Assembly (NCBI GenBank): GCA_958496175.1
Contig: OY292280.1
Location: 7,068,001-7,132,000, forward strand
Length of the DNA: 64,000 nucleotides
From: Sisyra terminalis
Taxonomy: Eukaryota > Arthropoda > Insecta > Neuroptera > Sisyridae
Direction of reading: 5' to 3'
Shown here piece after piece: positions 23,369-36,275 of this stretch; position 1 is the first letter of the stretch; each line of letters opens with the position of its first letter. The translations under genes were made by a program, and so were the position numbers. Under the pieces are notes generated by a model. That model did not search any database, was not told where the DNA came from, and saw only the letters and a program-made list of their open reading frames with translations.

Positions 23369-24060
23369 AAAGTTTACACCTGGGTGCGTGGAGGTTGCGG
23401 CTAAGCCATCAGTTTTGATTTAGTTGAGAACTCTATTTATCGAGGCATGGCTTAAAAACGCATACTGCTGGCATTTAGCATCCTTGTCTAACTAGTAGCG
23501 TCCCACTATCACTCTTTGTCCTTTTATTTTCAATATTTAGCATTTTTAAGGGCAGGAATCTTCGATTTGCAGTTTTTTTAAGGCACCTTTATATCATTCA
23601 GGAAAAATTTATTTTTATTGTGGTTAAAATGAAATAAATATATATCACAAAAGTTTACACCTGGGTGCGTAGAGGTTGCGGCTAAGCCATCAGTTTTGAT
23701 TTGGTTGAGAACTCTATTTATCGAGGCATGGCTTAAAAACGCATACTGCTGGCATTTAGCATCCTTGTCTAACTAGTAGCGTCTCACTATCACTCTTTGT
23801 CTTTTTATTTTCAATATTTAGCATTTTTAAGGGCAGGAATCTTCGATTTGCAGTTTTTTTAAGGCACCTTTATATCATTCAGGAAAAATTTATTTTTATT
23901 GTGGTTAAAATGAAATGAATATGTCACAAATGAAAAGTTTTCACCTGGGTGCGTAGAGGTTGCGGCTACGCAATCAGCAGAAACTGAGACATTTAAAAAA
24001 TTTTAAGTCCACTATTGTGAAGTGGTGTTAGTTTTATTTCCATAAGATGTAAACGAAATG
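23369..24060. repeat. 281-bp tandem repeat, 2.2 units
   Basis: AAGTTTACACCTGGGTGCGT begins units at about 23370, 23651 and (partial) 23935. An inverted partial copy plus the flanking CGTTTACATCTTATG lies at 26620-26935. Confidence 0.85.
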
Positions 24061-24370
24061 TTTTGGTAACAGTCAATTAATATTTGAATTCATAGTACTG
24101 GGGAACAATTTTTCATAGGCACCTTATGAAAAATGAATTCCTCCGCTGGTAAAAATACTTGAAAATTAGATTCTGATTATCTACTAGTACTAATTTTGAA
24201 GCCGGATCTTAGGCTATTATACCTTAAGCCGGAATTTTCGCTCATGTATAGATAGACTATATCTGTAGGATAGCTATTTAATGGATTCAAATTTTTTAGT
24301 AAATAAATCTTATACATATGACAGTGGATTTGATTAAGTATTTGTCCCTGTAGTTTGGAGATGTTTTCTC

Positions 24371-24785
24371 GGCTCAAGTGTACTTTAGCACACCCACAAT
24401 CTAGCAACGTTGCATTTTCGACTTTGTTTTTAATTTAATTCACGATTAAATCGGACCATAATAAAAATTTAGCCACAAAAGAGAAAATTATACTATATTA
24501 GAATTAAATCATCAAAAAAATCGCGAATTCAATTAAAAACAAAGTCGAAAATGCAACGTTGCCAGATTGTGAGTGTGCTAAAATGGACATGAGCCGAAAA
24601 TTTAACTTTACATATTACAATATAAATACATATTTGAAAATAACCATCGCTTCTTCATTTCTGGCATATGTCACAATTTACGTACAAATTGCATTCGAGT
24701 GAACAATACGTACAGGAATAATATCGAAACGATTCGAAATAGTTCTCTCCAGTTCTGAAAATTTCCACGTTCCTGATCCAAGCTT
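24371..24785. mobile_element. chimeric MITE A joined to the right arm of TIR element G
   Basis: The left end is the GTGTACTTTAGC subtype and the right end is the CTAAAATGGAC subtype. The left flank GTTTTCTC does not match the right flank GAAAATTT. 24596-24785 is the right arm of element G (ending GATCCAAGCTTATACC). It looks like a recombination product. Confidence 0.7.
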
Positions 24786-24789
24786 ATAC

Positions 24790-25940
24790 CAAAAATCATA
24801 CCATAAACATAAATTTGAACAGAAGTTCAAACAAAAATATTGCCCAGATACGTATTTCGATCGCCAAGCAATCTTCCTCAGTGGTCACCAAGTAGTTTGG
24901 ATCACTCCGTAACTGTTTTGCGATGATTCACGGCAATATATTATATTCACAGTATAACTGTTCAAAGTCAGCGAATAATCTTATTTTGATTAAAACCATT
25001 GTCATTAATATAGTAAAATGTTAAGAAAATCGGGTTTTTAGCGACATATAATAACAAAAATGATTATGTTGGAAAATTTCGTGAAAATATATACTTGAAG
25101 AAAATAATATTTTCATAAATGTTTTTGTTTCTCCAACAATTTGGTTGGGGGGGGGGAGTTGTGTTAAATTTTAATTGTTTTATTATTAAACAACAGGCTT
25201 TTAATGAAAATAAGATTTATTCGCTGAATTTGAACAGTTATACTGTGTATATAATATATTGCCGTGAATCATCGCAAAGCAGTTACGGAATGATCTAAAC
25301 TAACTGATGACCACTGAGGAAGATTGCTTGGCAATCGAAATACGTATCTGGGCAATACGTTAAAAATATTTTTGTTCAAATTTATGGCATGTTTTTTATA
25401 TATTATTATGTCAAATTATACTACATAAATTGAACCGCAATATATTCTATATAGTGTATACACAGTACAACTATTCAAAGTCAATGAAAAAATCTTATTT
25501 TGATTTTAAATGTCATTATTTACGGGAAAATATGAACCCTTAGAAAAGGGGTCAACTTGCTTTTTGAGATTAATTAAAATGTAAGCAAAATTTTCTAAGA
25601 AAATCAGAGTACTGAAGAATTTTTCCTCAGTTTAAAGTTATACTAGTCACAGTTGTGATTCGCTCAATCCAATCAATTGATATGATATAATTTTAATCAA
25701 AGTTGGCTAGATATATTATATTGCCGTGACTCATCGCAAAACAGTTACGGAATGATCTAAACTAACTGATGACCACTGAGGAAGATTGCTTGGCAATCGA
25801 AATACGTATCTGGGTAATATGTCAAAAATATTTTTGTTCAAGTTTATGTTTATGGTATTATTTTTATAAATTATTATATTAAATTAAACTACATAAATTG
25901 GGCAGCAATATATTCTATATGTTGTACAAACAAGATTTTC
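24790..25940. repeat. cluster of three foldback family B copies
   Basis: Copies at about 24790-25000, 25225-25510 and 25705-25940 share GATACGTATTTCGAT and GGCAATCGAAATACGTATCT. 25500-25705 is the inverted partner of 17640-17890. Confidence 0.7.
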
Positions 25941-26619
25941 TTTTTTTGCAATAAGAAAAAAGAATTATTTAGTCAGTGAAATTCGAAGATTCTTTCTCTG
26001 TATATTAATTGAAATATGAAAAGGGAAAATTCATTCATTTTCGTTGCTGTCTAATTATAATTTTCTTTTGAAATAACATTAAGTGCTTCCCATTCCGTCG
26101 CAGAAAGTTGCTTTGCCGTTCGGGACAAATTAAGGGCTGCTTTTATTTTGATTCATTAATTTTGTGATGAGTGCTCAAGAACTCGAATACTGATAATTAA
26201 TTAATATATCTGCTGAAAAAGCGCGCCCCCTACAAACTTGTACGGAATCCATACCTATGGAGAGTGGAATGGGGTGGAATGGACTGAGTGCGCTTGCGAC
26301 GTGCGATTTATCGAATGAAAATTGCAATTTCAACAATTCGTTCATCGATTCGCTTGCCAATGAAAGAATTGCACTGAATATTTGACCTGTTGTATGTGCA
26401 CTACATATCTCCCGTCCATTTCAATTAAAAATTATAACATTCAGTCCCCCCTCCTAACAAAAAAAAAAAAAAAAAATCATAGTTGATATTCGAATAGATT
26501 CAAATGTACACAGAAAAAAAGAATAACATGGCAGTGATAACCAAAATTTGTTTCTAACCGTTACTATTCTTTAATTTCCCGCCAATACTATTAATGAAAA
26601 TAGTATTAATTGACTTTTA
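25941..26619. other. intergenic DNA with poly-A tract
   Basis: An A run lies at about 26458-26477. The minus ORF at 26175-26360 has no recognisable features. Confidence 0.3.
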
Positions 26620-26950
26620 GAGAAACATTTCGTTTACATCTTATGAACATAAAACCCACACCACTTGACAACAGTGCATTTAAGAGATTTTAAAAGTCAC
26701 AATTGCTTCTGATTGCTTAGCCGCAACTTCTACGCACCGAGGTGTAAACTTTTCGTTTGTGATGTATATTTATTTCATTTGTACCACATCAAAGTTAATT
26801 TTGTTCTGAATTTAATGTTATAAACGTGCCTGTTAAAAAAGCGCAAATCGTAGTTTCCTGCCCCTAAAGATGCTAAATATTGAAAATAAAAGGACAAAGA
26901 GTGATAGTGTAATATGTTACATTTATTGTAATAAGTAAAATTAAATTTTC

Positions 26951-27565
26951 GGCTCAAGTCCATTTTAGCACACTCACAATCTGGCAACGTTGCATTTTCG
27001 ACTTTGTTTTTAATTGAATTCGCGATTTTTTTGATGATTTAATTCTAATCTATTATTATAAAGAGGAAAGATTTGATTGTTTGTTTGCTTTGAATAGGCT
27101 CCGAAACTATTTGACCGATTTGAAAAATTCTTTCACTATTGGAAAGCTATACTATTTCCGGTGAACATGGGCTATATTAAATTTTCAAAAAAGTTAGGGA
27201 TCCATACTAAAACTCCAATCATGTGTGAAAAAATTACCAAAAAACTTTCTCACATCGCGTGCGCTGGTGATTTAACTAAAGAACGGAACAACCGAATTAA
27301 ATAAAACTTTATATTAATATTCAACACAATTACCCACACACGTTAGGCTACTTATCATTCCTTAAAAATAATAAGGGAATGTATCCCCCACGTAAAAACT
27401 GAGGAATGAAAAAAAATATTTTACTTTAGACAGGCTAGTATAGTATAATTCTCTCTTTTGTGACTAAATTTTTATTATGAACCGATTTAATCGTGAATTA
27501 AATTAAAAACAAAGTCGAAAATGCAACGTTGCCAGATTGTGGGTGTGCTAAAATGGACTTGAACC
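26951..27565. mobile_element. MITE family A split by a 390-bp repeat
   Basis: The left half runs to about 27049, the right half resumes near 27441, and the loop rejoins as AATTCTAAT..TATAATTCTC. The insert (27050-27440) is an inverted copy of the LINE/Helitron-like end at 21500-22260. Flanks AAATTTTC and AAATTTTT match 7 of 8. Confidence 0.8.
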
Positions 27566-28554
27566 AAATTTTTTAAATAAAGTTTACTTTTTTATGAAAA
27601 AAATATTTGTGAAAAATTGTGATGTATTATTATTAATGAAAGGCGGCACAATTAAATTAAATATATCAATACACTAATATTAATAGTTTGGAATTTAAAC
27701 TTTTTAAAAAAAAAAGTTTTGGTACCCCTGGTGTTAGATTAAAAATACATGTTGATGATTCAGGTTTGATTATGGACGTTTAATAGAAAAGGATTATATA
27801 GCAATTAAATATTTAAATTCCAATTTATCTGCTATAAGTGCAGAGGTATGCAATTTGTTGAATCTTATTAGCAATGAATATAGATGGCGCTATGAAATTA
27901 TGTACTTTTTTAAAATATTTGTTTTGATTTTTCATTTAGGATAAGCGTATGCTATGCATTTGCGACAATTTGTATAATTTACCAAATCAAAATCAGTCAT
28001 TCGAATTAATAGGCAATTAAACGTTTTGAAATCAAATGACGGATTTGACGTGGAATTTTCGCCAGGATTTATTTTCTTTTTTTTTTATAGAAACATCAAG
28101 TTTTGGGGGCAATTTGGTTAAACGAATTTGCGAATCAATTGTAAACTGTTGGAGATATTTGCCAAGTATCTGCCAATTGTAACATAAATACACTCATTTA
28201 AATCACTCGTTGAATTTATTATCAATTTAATTTAATGAAAGAGGGCACCACTGGTGTGTCACCAATGATCAAATAACAATGGCGACCGATTATAATTTTA
28301 TGCCATTAATCAATACTGTGACAAATGCAATTATTCTATGTAGTCAACGTTTATGTCAACCCTTTATCTAATGACGGAATTTCATTAAAATCGCTAAATT
28401 TCATCCATTCAAAATTAGCACACTTTCAAAATGTTGCCGATATTAATTGCGATTTATGTTAGCACCAATTATTCAATCGTTTGCTTTATTCCCTTTACAA
28501 AGTATCCAGGTTTTCGTCCCCGAATCCACAAACTTCTAAAGATCTTTACCTTGT
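27566..28554. other. intergenic DNA, no gene seen
   Basis: No ORF, repeat family or RNA gene that I can support. Confidence 0.3.
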
Positions 28555-30165
28555 AGTATAACATATGAAACCTAAAGAAAAATTACTAAATTGTATATTA
28601 ATTTTTTTCCTTAAAACAACAAAATAATGTAACTCATTAATAAAAATATGATGCACATATTGTGTACCTCAAAAACGATAAATCGTAAAACGTTTTTTTT
28701 TTGGATTGAGCATTGGTGTATCATTTACCCCAATGTATGCTAATCCATAAGGTATTCCATTTTTGTGATCAACCCCCTGTCACTCCGTGTTTCAGAAAAT
28801 GAGTCTATAATGTCACACTCGGCAGAGAGCGCTAGTAGTACAGTTGCGCGATTACCTTGACGAGAGTACTACAATATTTAAAATTTACTTTTATGCGGTT
28901 GGAATAAAATAGCAACAGTAATCAGCTGTCGTGCAACTAGACTACTAGCGCTCTCAAAACGAACTAAAATATTGTGACATACTAGTTTACTCTTTTTACT
29001 TTTTCGCTCATTCTAGACCCAGGGGGCTCAAGATATGGCGCCACCATCAGTATGTTTAGAGTACTATCTTCGACCTTTAGCATAAAAGTACTACGTTTTG
29101 GTTAGTTAGTGTTCTAGATACACTTGTGGTGGCGCCACATCTTGACTAATTTCCCATTATGCATTGCAGGATTGGAACACCTTCTTAAATATTATCTGGC
29201 TCATGTGTTCTTTAGCATACCCACAATCTGGCAATATTGCATTTTCGACTTTGTTTTTAATTTAATTCGCGATTAAATCGGTCCGTAATGAAAATTTAGT
29301 CACAAAAGAAAGAATTAGACCATATTAGAATAAAGTAAACAAAAATATCGCGAATTAAATTAAAAACAAAGTCGAAAATGCAACGTTGCCAGATTGTGGG
29401 TGTGCTAAAGTACACTTGAGCTTATTATCTTATCTCAAAGAAGACGAAATATTTATTGCTTTGTTTAGTATCTTTAGTATTTTTTTTTCGCTCATTCTAG
29501 CCCCAGGGGGCTGCTTGTGATGCATGATAGGAAATGAGTCAAGATGTGGCGCCGCCATCAGTATGTTTAAAGTACTATCTTCAACCTTTAGCATAATAGT
29601 ACGAAGTTTTGGTTAGTTAGTGTTCTAGATACACTTGGGGTGGCGCCACATCTTGACTAATTTCCCATTATGCATTGCAGGATCGGAATACCTTCTTATA
29701 TATTGTCTTACCTCAAAGGAGACGAAATATTTATTGCTTTGTTTAGTATAACAAAGGAACCTAAAGAATATTAAGTTGTATATTAATTTTTTTTCCTTAA
29801 AACAACAAAATAATGCAACTCATTAATAAAAGTATGATACACATATTGTGTATCACAAAAACGATAAATCGTAAAACGTTTTTTTTTTGGATTTAGCATT
29901 GGTGTATCATTTACCCCAATGTATGCTAATCCATAAGAAGGTATTCTATTTTTGTGATGCATGATAGGAAATAAGTCAAGATGTGGCGCCACCATCACTA
30001 TGTTTAGAGTACTATCTTCAACCTTTAGCATAAAAGTACTAAGGTTTGGTTAGTGTTTTTCATACACATGTGGTGGCGCCACATCTTGACTAATTTCCCA
30101 TCATGCATTGTAGGATTGGAATACCATATTATATATATTTTACTTCAAAGGAGATGAAATATTTA
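28555..30165. repeat. duplicated ~1.2-kb block with three family D copies
   Basis: 28555-28770 recurs at 29755-29960 (CATTGGTGTATCATTTACCC, ACGATAAATCGTAAAACG). Family D palindromes (GATGTGGCGCCxCCATCA) lie at about 29033, 29545 and 29980. A separate ~195-bp palindrome at 28798-28992 has arms GAGAGCGCTAGTAGT and ACTAGCGCTCTC. Confidence 0.7.
29198..29422. mobile_element. hAT-like MITE family A, TSD TATTATCT
   Basis: Full copy inside the duplicated block, with TATTATCT at 29190-29197 and 29423-29430. Confidence 0.94.
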
Positions 30166-31305
30166 TTGGTAGTTGGAAGCCGGAAAAACTCAACTAGAGG
30201 AATAGACTCTTTTACTTAGGATCAACAAAAGATATTTTTGACCCCCTACCTTTATTATTCTTCTTTATTGTTCGGATGGTCTTTCTTAAGAGTCCTCTGC
30301 AATACGTCTTAAAAGAACTATTGCCCCAATAACTAATGGTTGGGTTAGTAAGATTTATAATTTATTCATGATATCCATGGATTTTAATATTTTAAATTTT
30401 AACATGTGACGTCACAAAGTTTTTGATCCCTCTCCTGGACCATGTTACATTTCGTTGATTTACCCTTCCCCTTCTTTTCGGAACGTGGCATAATTAATGG
30501 ATGGCCCCTGATTAAGAAAATTGGCAAATGAAAGCATTGATCCAATGCCGAAAATTGTAATTCTTTGACCACAGTGTGGTCCTCCAACAAACTGTTATGC
30601 AGGGAAATAGATCATTATTACAATATTTTTTTTTGTGGAGAAAATTATATTCAGAACAAAAGAAAATCTGTGGTTTGAAAAGTCATTTAAAACTATATTG
30701 ATTTTGAAGTGAATGAATTGATTTGTGTGGAAAGTAGTATGAAAAAAATGTAGATTAAGACGAGTAAACAGTGGCGGGAGAGAATGATGAAGAGGCGAGA
30801 GGGGTTGTGAGTTGTTTGGAGCAGGGTGGTTTTAGGTAGCGAATTCCGGGGTAGATCCAGAGCTGGATGAAAAATCTTTTATATTTTTATTTTAAAAAGG
30901 AAATTATAATAGACATCTCTTATACTATACACACAACAGAAATACACGTCATCGCCCGCTTGGCAACCCCGCGTTCAGCGCCCTCTGTCGCAGAAAATGT
31001 CTATTCGTTCAATCTCAACCCCTTGGAACATTTTCTTCCCAACACATTTTCATTATCTCATCCTTTCGCACACGGCAAACATTATTACTTACATAAAATT
31101 GTTATGGTTACATTTCCGATTTTTTTCGCGCGTTCACACTCAATTTTCACGGAAAATAACCGGTAGAAGGAATAATATTTTTCCACAATTTTTCCCCCAA
31201 AGATTTTCGTGTCATTTTCATAAGGTTTTCCATTGTAGATAGCTATATTATTTTTATTATATTACATACCGTTTGTGTTTACTTTTTAGCATCTCCATTC
31301 AATTA
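30166..31305. other. intergenic DNA, low repeat content
   Basis: The plus ORFs at 30867-31242 overlap each other and show no domain; not called. No other signal. Confidence 0.3.
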
Positions 31306-31309
31306 TATT

Positions 31310-33480
31310 AGGTTGGAAAATCTATTATTCCTAAGTCCATTTCATGGCTTTATTTACCATAGTAACAATCTTTCCCTTAATTTAAATTTATATCTTCTTT
31401 TTTCGGTTTCCCAGCCAACCTTAGGGACAGTTTTCTCAAATAAACTTTTCTTGTAGACAAAAATCTAGGTACACAATGTTCATAAATATCCCATAGAGTT
31501 AATTTTACACGATCTAGACCATTTGTCATAGGCAAAACAAAAGAAAATCGTTTGGTACCCAGCCCAAAGTTGGATTGAAAAAAAACTTCTCAGACATGAA
31601 AATTCATTCATTCAATGTTAATTTTGGTTCCTCCATAAGCTTTACTTCCATTAAGCTAATAACCATGGGAGGCTAACTCAATGTTAATTTTTTGTTCCTC
31701 CAAAAGGTCTACTTCTTCTGGCCAATTACCGATGGCGCTAGTTTAGTAGCACAGCCGATAATAACGATATCTTCTTTTAATCAGTTTGGATTTAAGCGCC
31801 ATTTTCAAATTTAATTTATTCCTGAAATATTTTATATAGAAAAATGAAAATTTGATTAAAAATTACATTTTATTTACAAAAATAGAAATACAAAACATAA
31901 TATTATTAAGCATTGAAAAATTTAAATTGCTTAAAACGAAATATGATCAATACAGAAAACTGGACAATGATTTTAGAAATAGTAATAATTATAAGTTTAA
32001 ATTTTACATTGTTCAATTTCCTTTAATTGAAGTAAATTACAGACAACATGTTAAAGTATACTTCAAAATACGTTGATTTGGAAATAACAGCTAAATCCTG
32101 GAAATTATCCTTCTCGATTGCCATGAATTGCGACGACTTAGAAAATCGTCGAATCGTTGCTGAAACAAATTTATTTCACTTAAAAAAATAAAATTCCAAT
32201 GAGAGTAGGTAGTAAATCCCGAGTTTGAATTTCAAACATATTTGGGTTTGCCACAAAACAGGGGGTCTTAGCTACTAAATACATACCTTTGGAATAATCT
32301 TGAGAAGTAAAAAAATGTATTTGATTGTGGTGGCTTTTTAAAATAAAACACACAACACTGCCTACAAAGATACACACGTTTCCTATAATGGAAGACCGCG
32401 ACAATGAAAATCGATGAAAAAATGCGATTCCAAATTATTAAGATCGACAGCTGTTAATAGCGTCAGTTTTACTTTGAAATGAACAAGTTGGTTCAGATGA
32501 TTTCACTACTACCAACATCTTTACTTTTACCAACCTTCTATTTTTTACCCCAGTTCTGTATCATTTAAAACTAGAAATATTGCATTTTAATATTCCGCGC
32601 CATCTCTAGTTGGCCAGGCTAAGTTTCAGATTTGGGAACAAAGTCTGCCATAAGAGTTAGACCCCCCTGCTAATAACAATGGATTTAATGTAGCATAGCC
32701 GGTAATGCAGATATCTACTTTCAAACCCCAATTTCAAGCTTATTTTACCTCTCAAACTCTTGAAACTTTTACCAGATCATCAAAGTCATATCAATTCTAG
32801 GATTATTCTGGTGAAATATTTGTTTCTGCTAGTCAATTACTATTTACAATTGATTCAATTTTTGGGTCAAAAGACATTCAAAGTAAATTTCTGAATATTG
32901 GCGATTAATTCATGGAATTCAAAATTCTCCCAACAATCATACACATAGTAAAATCTTCCGAACTTTCTATTCTTGTTTTGTTATTTTACAAATTACTTTA
33001 CTCTTGGGTTGGAGAAAAATCTATTTTTAAATCCATTTCATGGCTTTATTTACCATAGTACCAACCTTTCCCTTAATTCAAATTTAAATCTTTTTTTTTC
33101 TGTTTTCCAACCAACTTTAGGAACAGTTTTCCCAAATAAACTTTTCTTGTAAACAAAAATAATAACTACACAATGTTCATAAATATCCCATAGAGTTAAT
33201 TTTACACGATCTAGACCATTTGTCATAGGCAAAACAAAAGAAAATCGTTTTGGTACCAAGTCCAAACTTGGATTGAAAAAAACTTCCTAGACATGAAAAT
33301 TTATTAATTCAATGTTAATTTTTGTTCCGTCAAAAGCTTTACTTCCGTTAAGCTTATAACAATGCACCTGGTGTAGCATAGCCGGTAATGCAGATATCTA
33401 CTTTCAACCCCCAATTTCAAGTATATTTTCCTCTCAAACTCTGGAAACTTTTACCAGATCATCAGTCCTATCAAATCTAG
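31310..33480 (-). repeat. family F repeats, minus orientation, one split by element E
   Basis: Family F units of ~700 bp share TAGCATAGCCGGTAATGCAG, CACGATCTAGACCATTTGTC and CCCATAGAGTTAATTTTACA. On minus, peptide-like stretches PMTNGLDRVKLTLWD and TVPKVGWETEK persist between copies, hinting at a decayed coding sequence of unknown kind. Plus-orientation partners are at 41600-42850. Confidence 0.6.
31664..32669. mobile_element. family E element, 1.0 kb, CATGGGAGG..CCCCCCTG, TSD CTAATAAC
   Basis: Terminal inverted repeats CATGGGAGGCTAACTC and, reversed, CAGGGGGGTCTAACTC. CTAATAAC at 31656-31663 and 32670-32677 is an 8-bp target duplication. The insertion lies in a family F repeat whose uninterrupted copies read TTAAGCTAATAACAATG. 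On minus a spliced ORF-like segment is visible (exon ending 32287 at GTATGT; exon 32159-32023 after TTTGTTTCAG), without a usable ATG. Confidence 0.85.
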
Positions 33481-34160
33481 AAAATTATAGTTCTAGTGAA
33501 GTTGTACTATTTCTTCTGGCTCTTGGTTCTGGGGACCTATCCTAAGGGTACCTTCCGCGGTGCGTTTTAAAATGAGCAATGCATTTTAGCTTGTTTCTAG
33601 TTCTAATAAGTCAGGTTTACTTCGGAAATAGGTTCTAACATCGAAGCAATTATTTGGTTTTATAATTATTATTATATAATATAATTATAATATGTTATAT
33701 AATAATTATTATTATTATAAATATTATTATTTTATAATTATAAGGATTCATTATTTGGTTAGATATTACTAGCTGATATCATTGATTCGGTACCGTAGGT
33801 ACCGAAGAAGTATGTAAAGAAATCACAATGTCCTCATTTTTTTTTTCGAAACTTTTCCTTGTTAAATTACCAATTAAAGATAATTTTTAATTATCTCGAA
33901 TTTATTATATCATACAAGTCGTGTTTTAACAGTGTATCATTTTTTGTAAAAGTTTATAAGTTTTTTTTCGAGATACACATTAAAAAAAGACAATATACTT
34001 TGTTTAATTAAAAGTTATAAAGTAGGAAAAATCTTTATAACAAGCTCGTTTTTCACTTCGAAAACTCCCACCCTTAAGTTTCATTAAAATTGTTTTATCT
34101 GTTTTTTTTTTGTTTTTTAACAATAAGTTAATACAAAATATGGACTAATTAAAAGTTTTT
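33481..34160. other. intergenic DNA with AT-only tract
   Basis: 33661-33745 is almost pure A/T with TATAATTATTATTA units able to fold. Nothing else supported. Confidence 0.4.
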
Positions 34161-34257
34161 AATCATCTAAATCCCTGACAGATAAAATTCACGCGTTGTA
34201 TTCAATGAAGAATAAAAATGGACATTGTTAGATTGAAACTTTGAATTAAATCACCGG

Positions 34258-35040
34258 CACCTTCTTTTGGTTTCTTTATGGAATTCCATAGAGTTCCTCT
34301 ATGGTACATTTCTAAAGGACTATTGTGTCCCAGTTTTGTTTCTGGTTTCAGTTGGTCAGGTTTGTTTCTTAGATAATTCAGTTTCTATGAATGTTCCACA
34401 AATTCTGGTTCCAGTTGATCAGGTTTATTTCTTAGATAGTTCAGTTTTTATGAATGTACCTCAATTGATGCTCAGGTAGTTTTTGAAAGCTTAACCGATT
34501 TTTCGCTAGCTTAGGTAATCACCTAGTGTGACTTGAGTTTAAAAACTCCGGAAGGTTATCCAAGATTGTGATAAGAAACTTTTGAAAAAATTACCTCTAA
34601 ACTTGGAAAAGAAGGAAATTAGAATTCTGGTAAGCCGAAAGCATAAGCGAAACATTTACGGGGACAAATCTGTCCCCGTAGATGTTGCGTCCTTCTTTTG
34701 GTTTCTCTGGGATTTTCTTAAGAGTTCCTCTTTGGTACATTCTTAAAGGATTCAAGAACTATTGTGTTCCAGTTTTGCTTTTGGTTCCAGTTGATAAGGT
34801 TTGTTTCTTAGATAAATTAGTTCCTATGAAAGTTCCTCAACTGATGCTCTGGTGGTTCTCGAAAGCTTAACTGATTTTCGCTAGCTTAGGCGATTTGTCC
34901 CCGTAAATGTTTCGCTTATGCTTTCGGCTTACTAGAATTCTAATTTCCATCCTTTCCCAGTTTAGAAGTAATTTTTTCCAAAGTTTTTTATCACAATCTT
35001 GGATAACCTTCCGGAGTTTTTAAACTCAAGTCACACTTCC
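34258..35040. repeat. inverted repeat with direct-repeat core
   Basis: Arms 34520-34670 and 34890-35037 are inverted (GACTTGAGTTTAAAAACTCC; GGGGACAAAT/ATTTGTCCCC). 34692-34890 repeats 34258-34500 directly (CCTTCTTTTGGTTTCT, GGTTTGTTTCTTAGATAA). A third copy is at 36320-36620. Confidence 0.65.
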
Positions 35041-35124
35041 GTTTTACTAATAATTGATAAATCATTGAAGATATTCAAGAATGATTTTTTAAAATCTTAT
35101 AATTAATTAATAAACCGATATAGG

Positions 35125-35875
35125 GTAATGTAATCTGAGAATCTGTAATTTGAGAACTGTTTCGAATGATTTCTATATTATTCCTGTACGTATTGTTCAC
35201 ACGAATGCAATTTGTACGTAAATTTTGACATATGCCAGAAATGAAGAAGCGACAATTATTTTCAAATTTGTATTATCAAAAATATATAACAGAACATAAA
35301 AATTAAACAGTTGAATAATGCGACAATAAATATTACCAAAGCATATTTTTCATTTCGCAAATGTTTTAGAATTTCCTTTCATTAATAATTAAACATCAGA
35401 GTTTTTCACAAGTGTTTTTCCCAAAAAAAAGTATACTTTGTTTAGAAAATTTGGTTCAAGTCCATTTTAAGCACACTCACAATCTGGCAACGTTGCATTT
35501 TCGACTTTGTTTTTAATTTAATTCGTGATTAAATCGATCCATAATAAAAATTTTGCCACAAAACAGAGAATTATACCATATAAGAATTAAATCATCAAAA
35601 CAATCGCGAATTAAAATAAAAAAAAATTTGAAAATGCAACGTTGCCAGATTGTGGGTGTGCTAAATTGAACTTGAGCCGAAAATTTAATTTTACTTAGTA
35701 CAATATAAGTACATATTTGAAAATAACCGTCGCTTCTTCATTTCTGACATATGTCAAAGTTTACGTACAAATTGCATTCGAGTGAACAATACGTACGGAA
35801 TAATATCGAAACCATTCGGAATAGTTCTCCTCAGTTCTGAAAATTTCCACGTTCCTGATCCAAGCTTATACCTTG
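35125..35875. mobile_element. TIR element G carrying MITE A (35453-35678)
   Basis: Arms match GAACTGTTTCGAATG..GCAATTTGTACGTAAATTTT and end CTGATCCAAGCTTATACC. The MITE inside has GAAAATTT on both sides (35445-35452, 35679-35686) and GTCCATTTTA-type ends. The extreme left end of G is not preserved. Confidence 0.75.
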
Positions 35876-35962
35876 CAAAGTCGTCCACAAAATCAGGGCA
35901 CAGTACAGAGGACTCTAGTGTCAATAGTACACAATTATGAATATAAGCGCCAAAAACATTTT

Positions 35963-36275
35963 AAAAATTTAGCCACAAAAGAGAGAATTATACCATATAA
36001 GAATTAAATCATCAAAAAAATTGCGAATTAAATTAAAAAACAAACTCGAAAATGCAACGTTGCCAGGTTGTGGGTGTGTTAAAATGGACTTGAGCCGAAA
36101 ATTTTACATATTACAATATAAATACATATTTGAAAATAACCGCCGCTTCTTCATTTCTGGCATATGTCAAAATTTACGTACAAATTGCGTTCGAGTGAAC
36201 AATACGTACAGGAATAATTACAAAACCATTCGGAACAGTTCTCAAATTTCGACGTTCCTGATCCAATCTTATACC
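35963..36275. mobile_element. right half of element G with half a MITE A
   Basis: The MITE begins inside its loop (AATTTAGCCACAAAAGAGAG) and is followed by the G right arm ending GATCCAATCTTATACC. It is a truncated duplicate of the unit at 35125-35875. Confidence 0.65.

Noticed and set aside
32382..32404. MSRSS start of the element E ORF (PET117-like first residues)
   Set aside because: The codon is TTG, the rest does not resemble PET117, and an in-frame stop lies upstream with no ATG.
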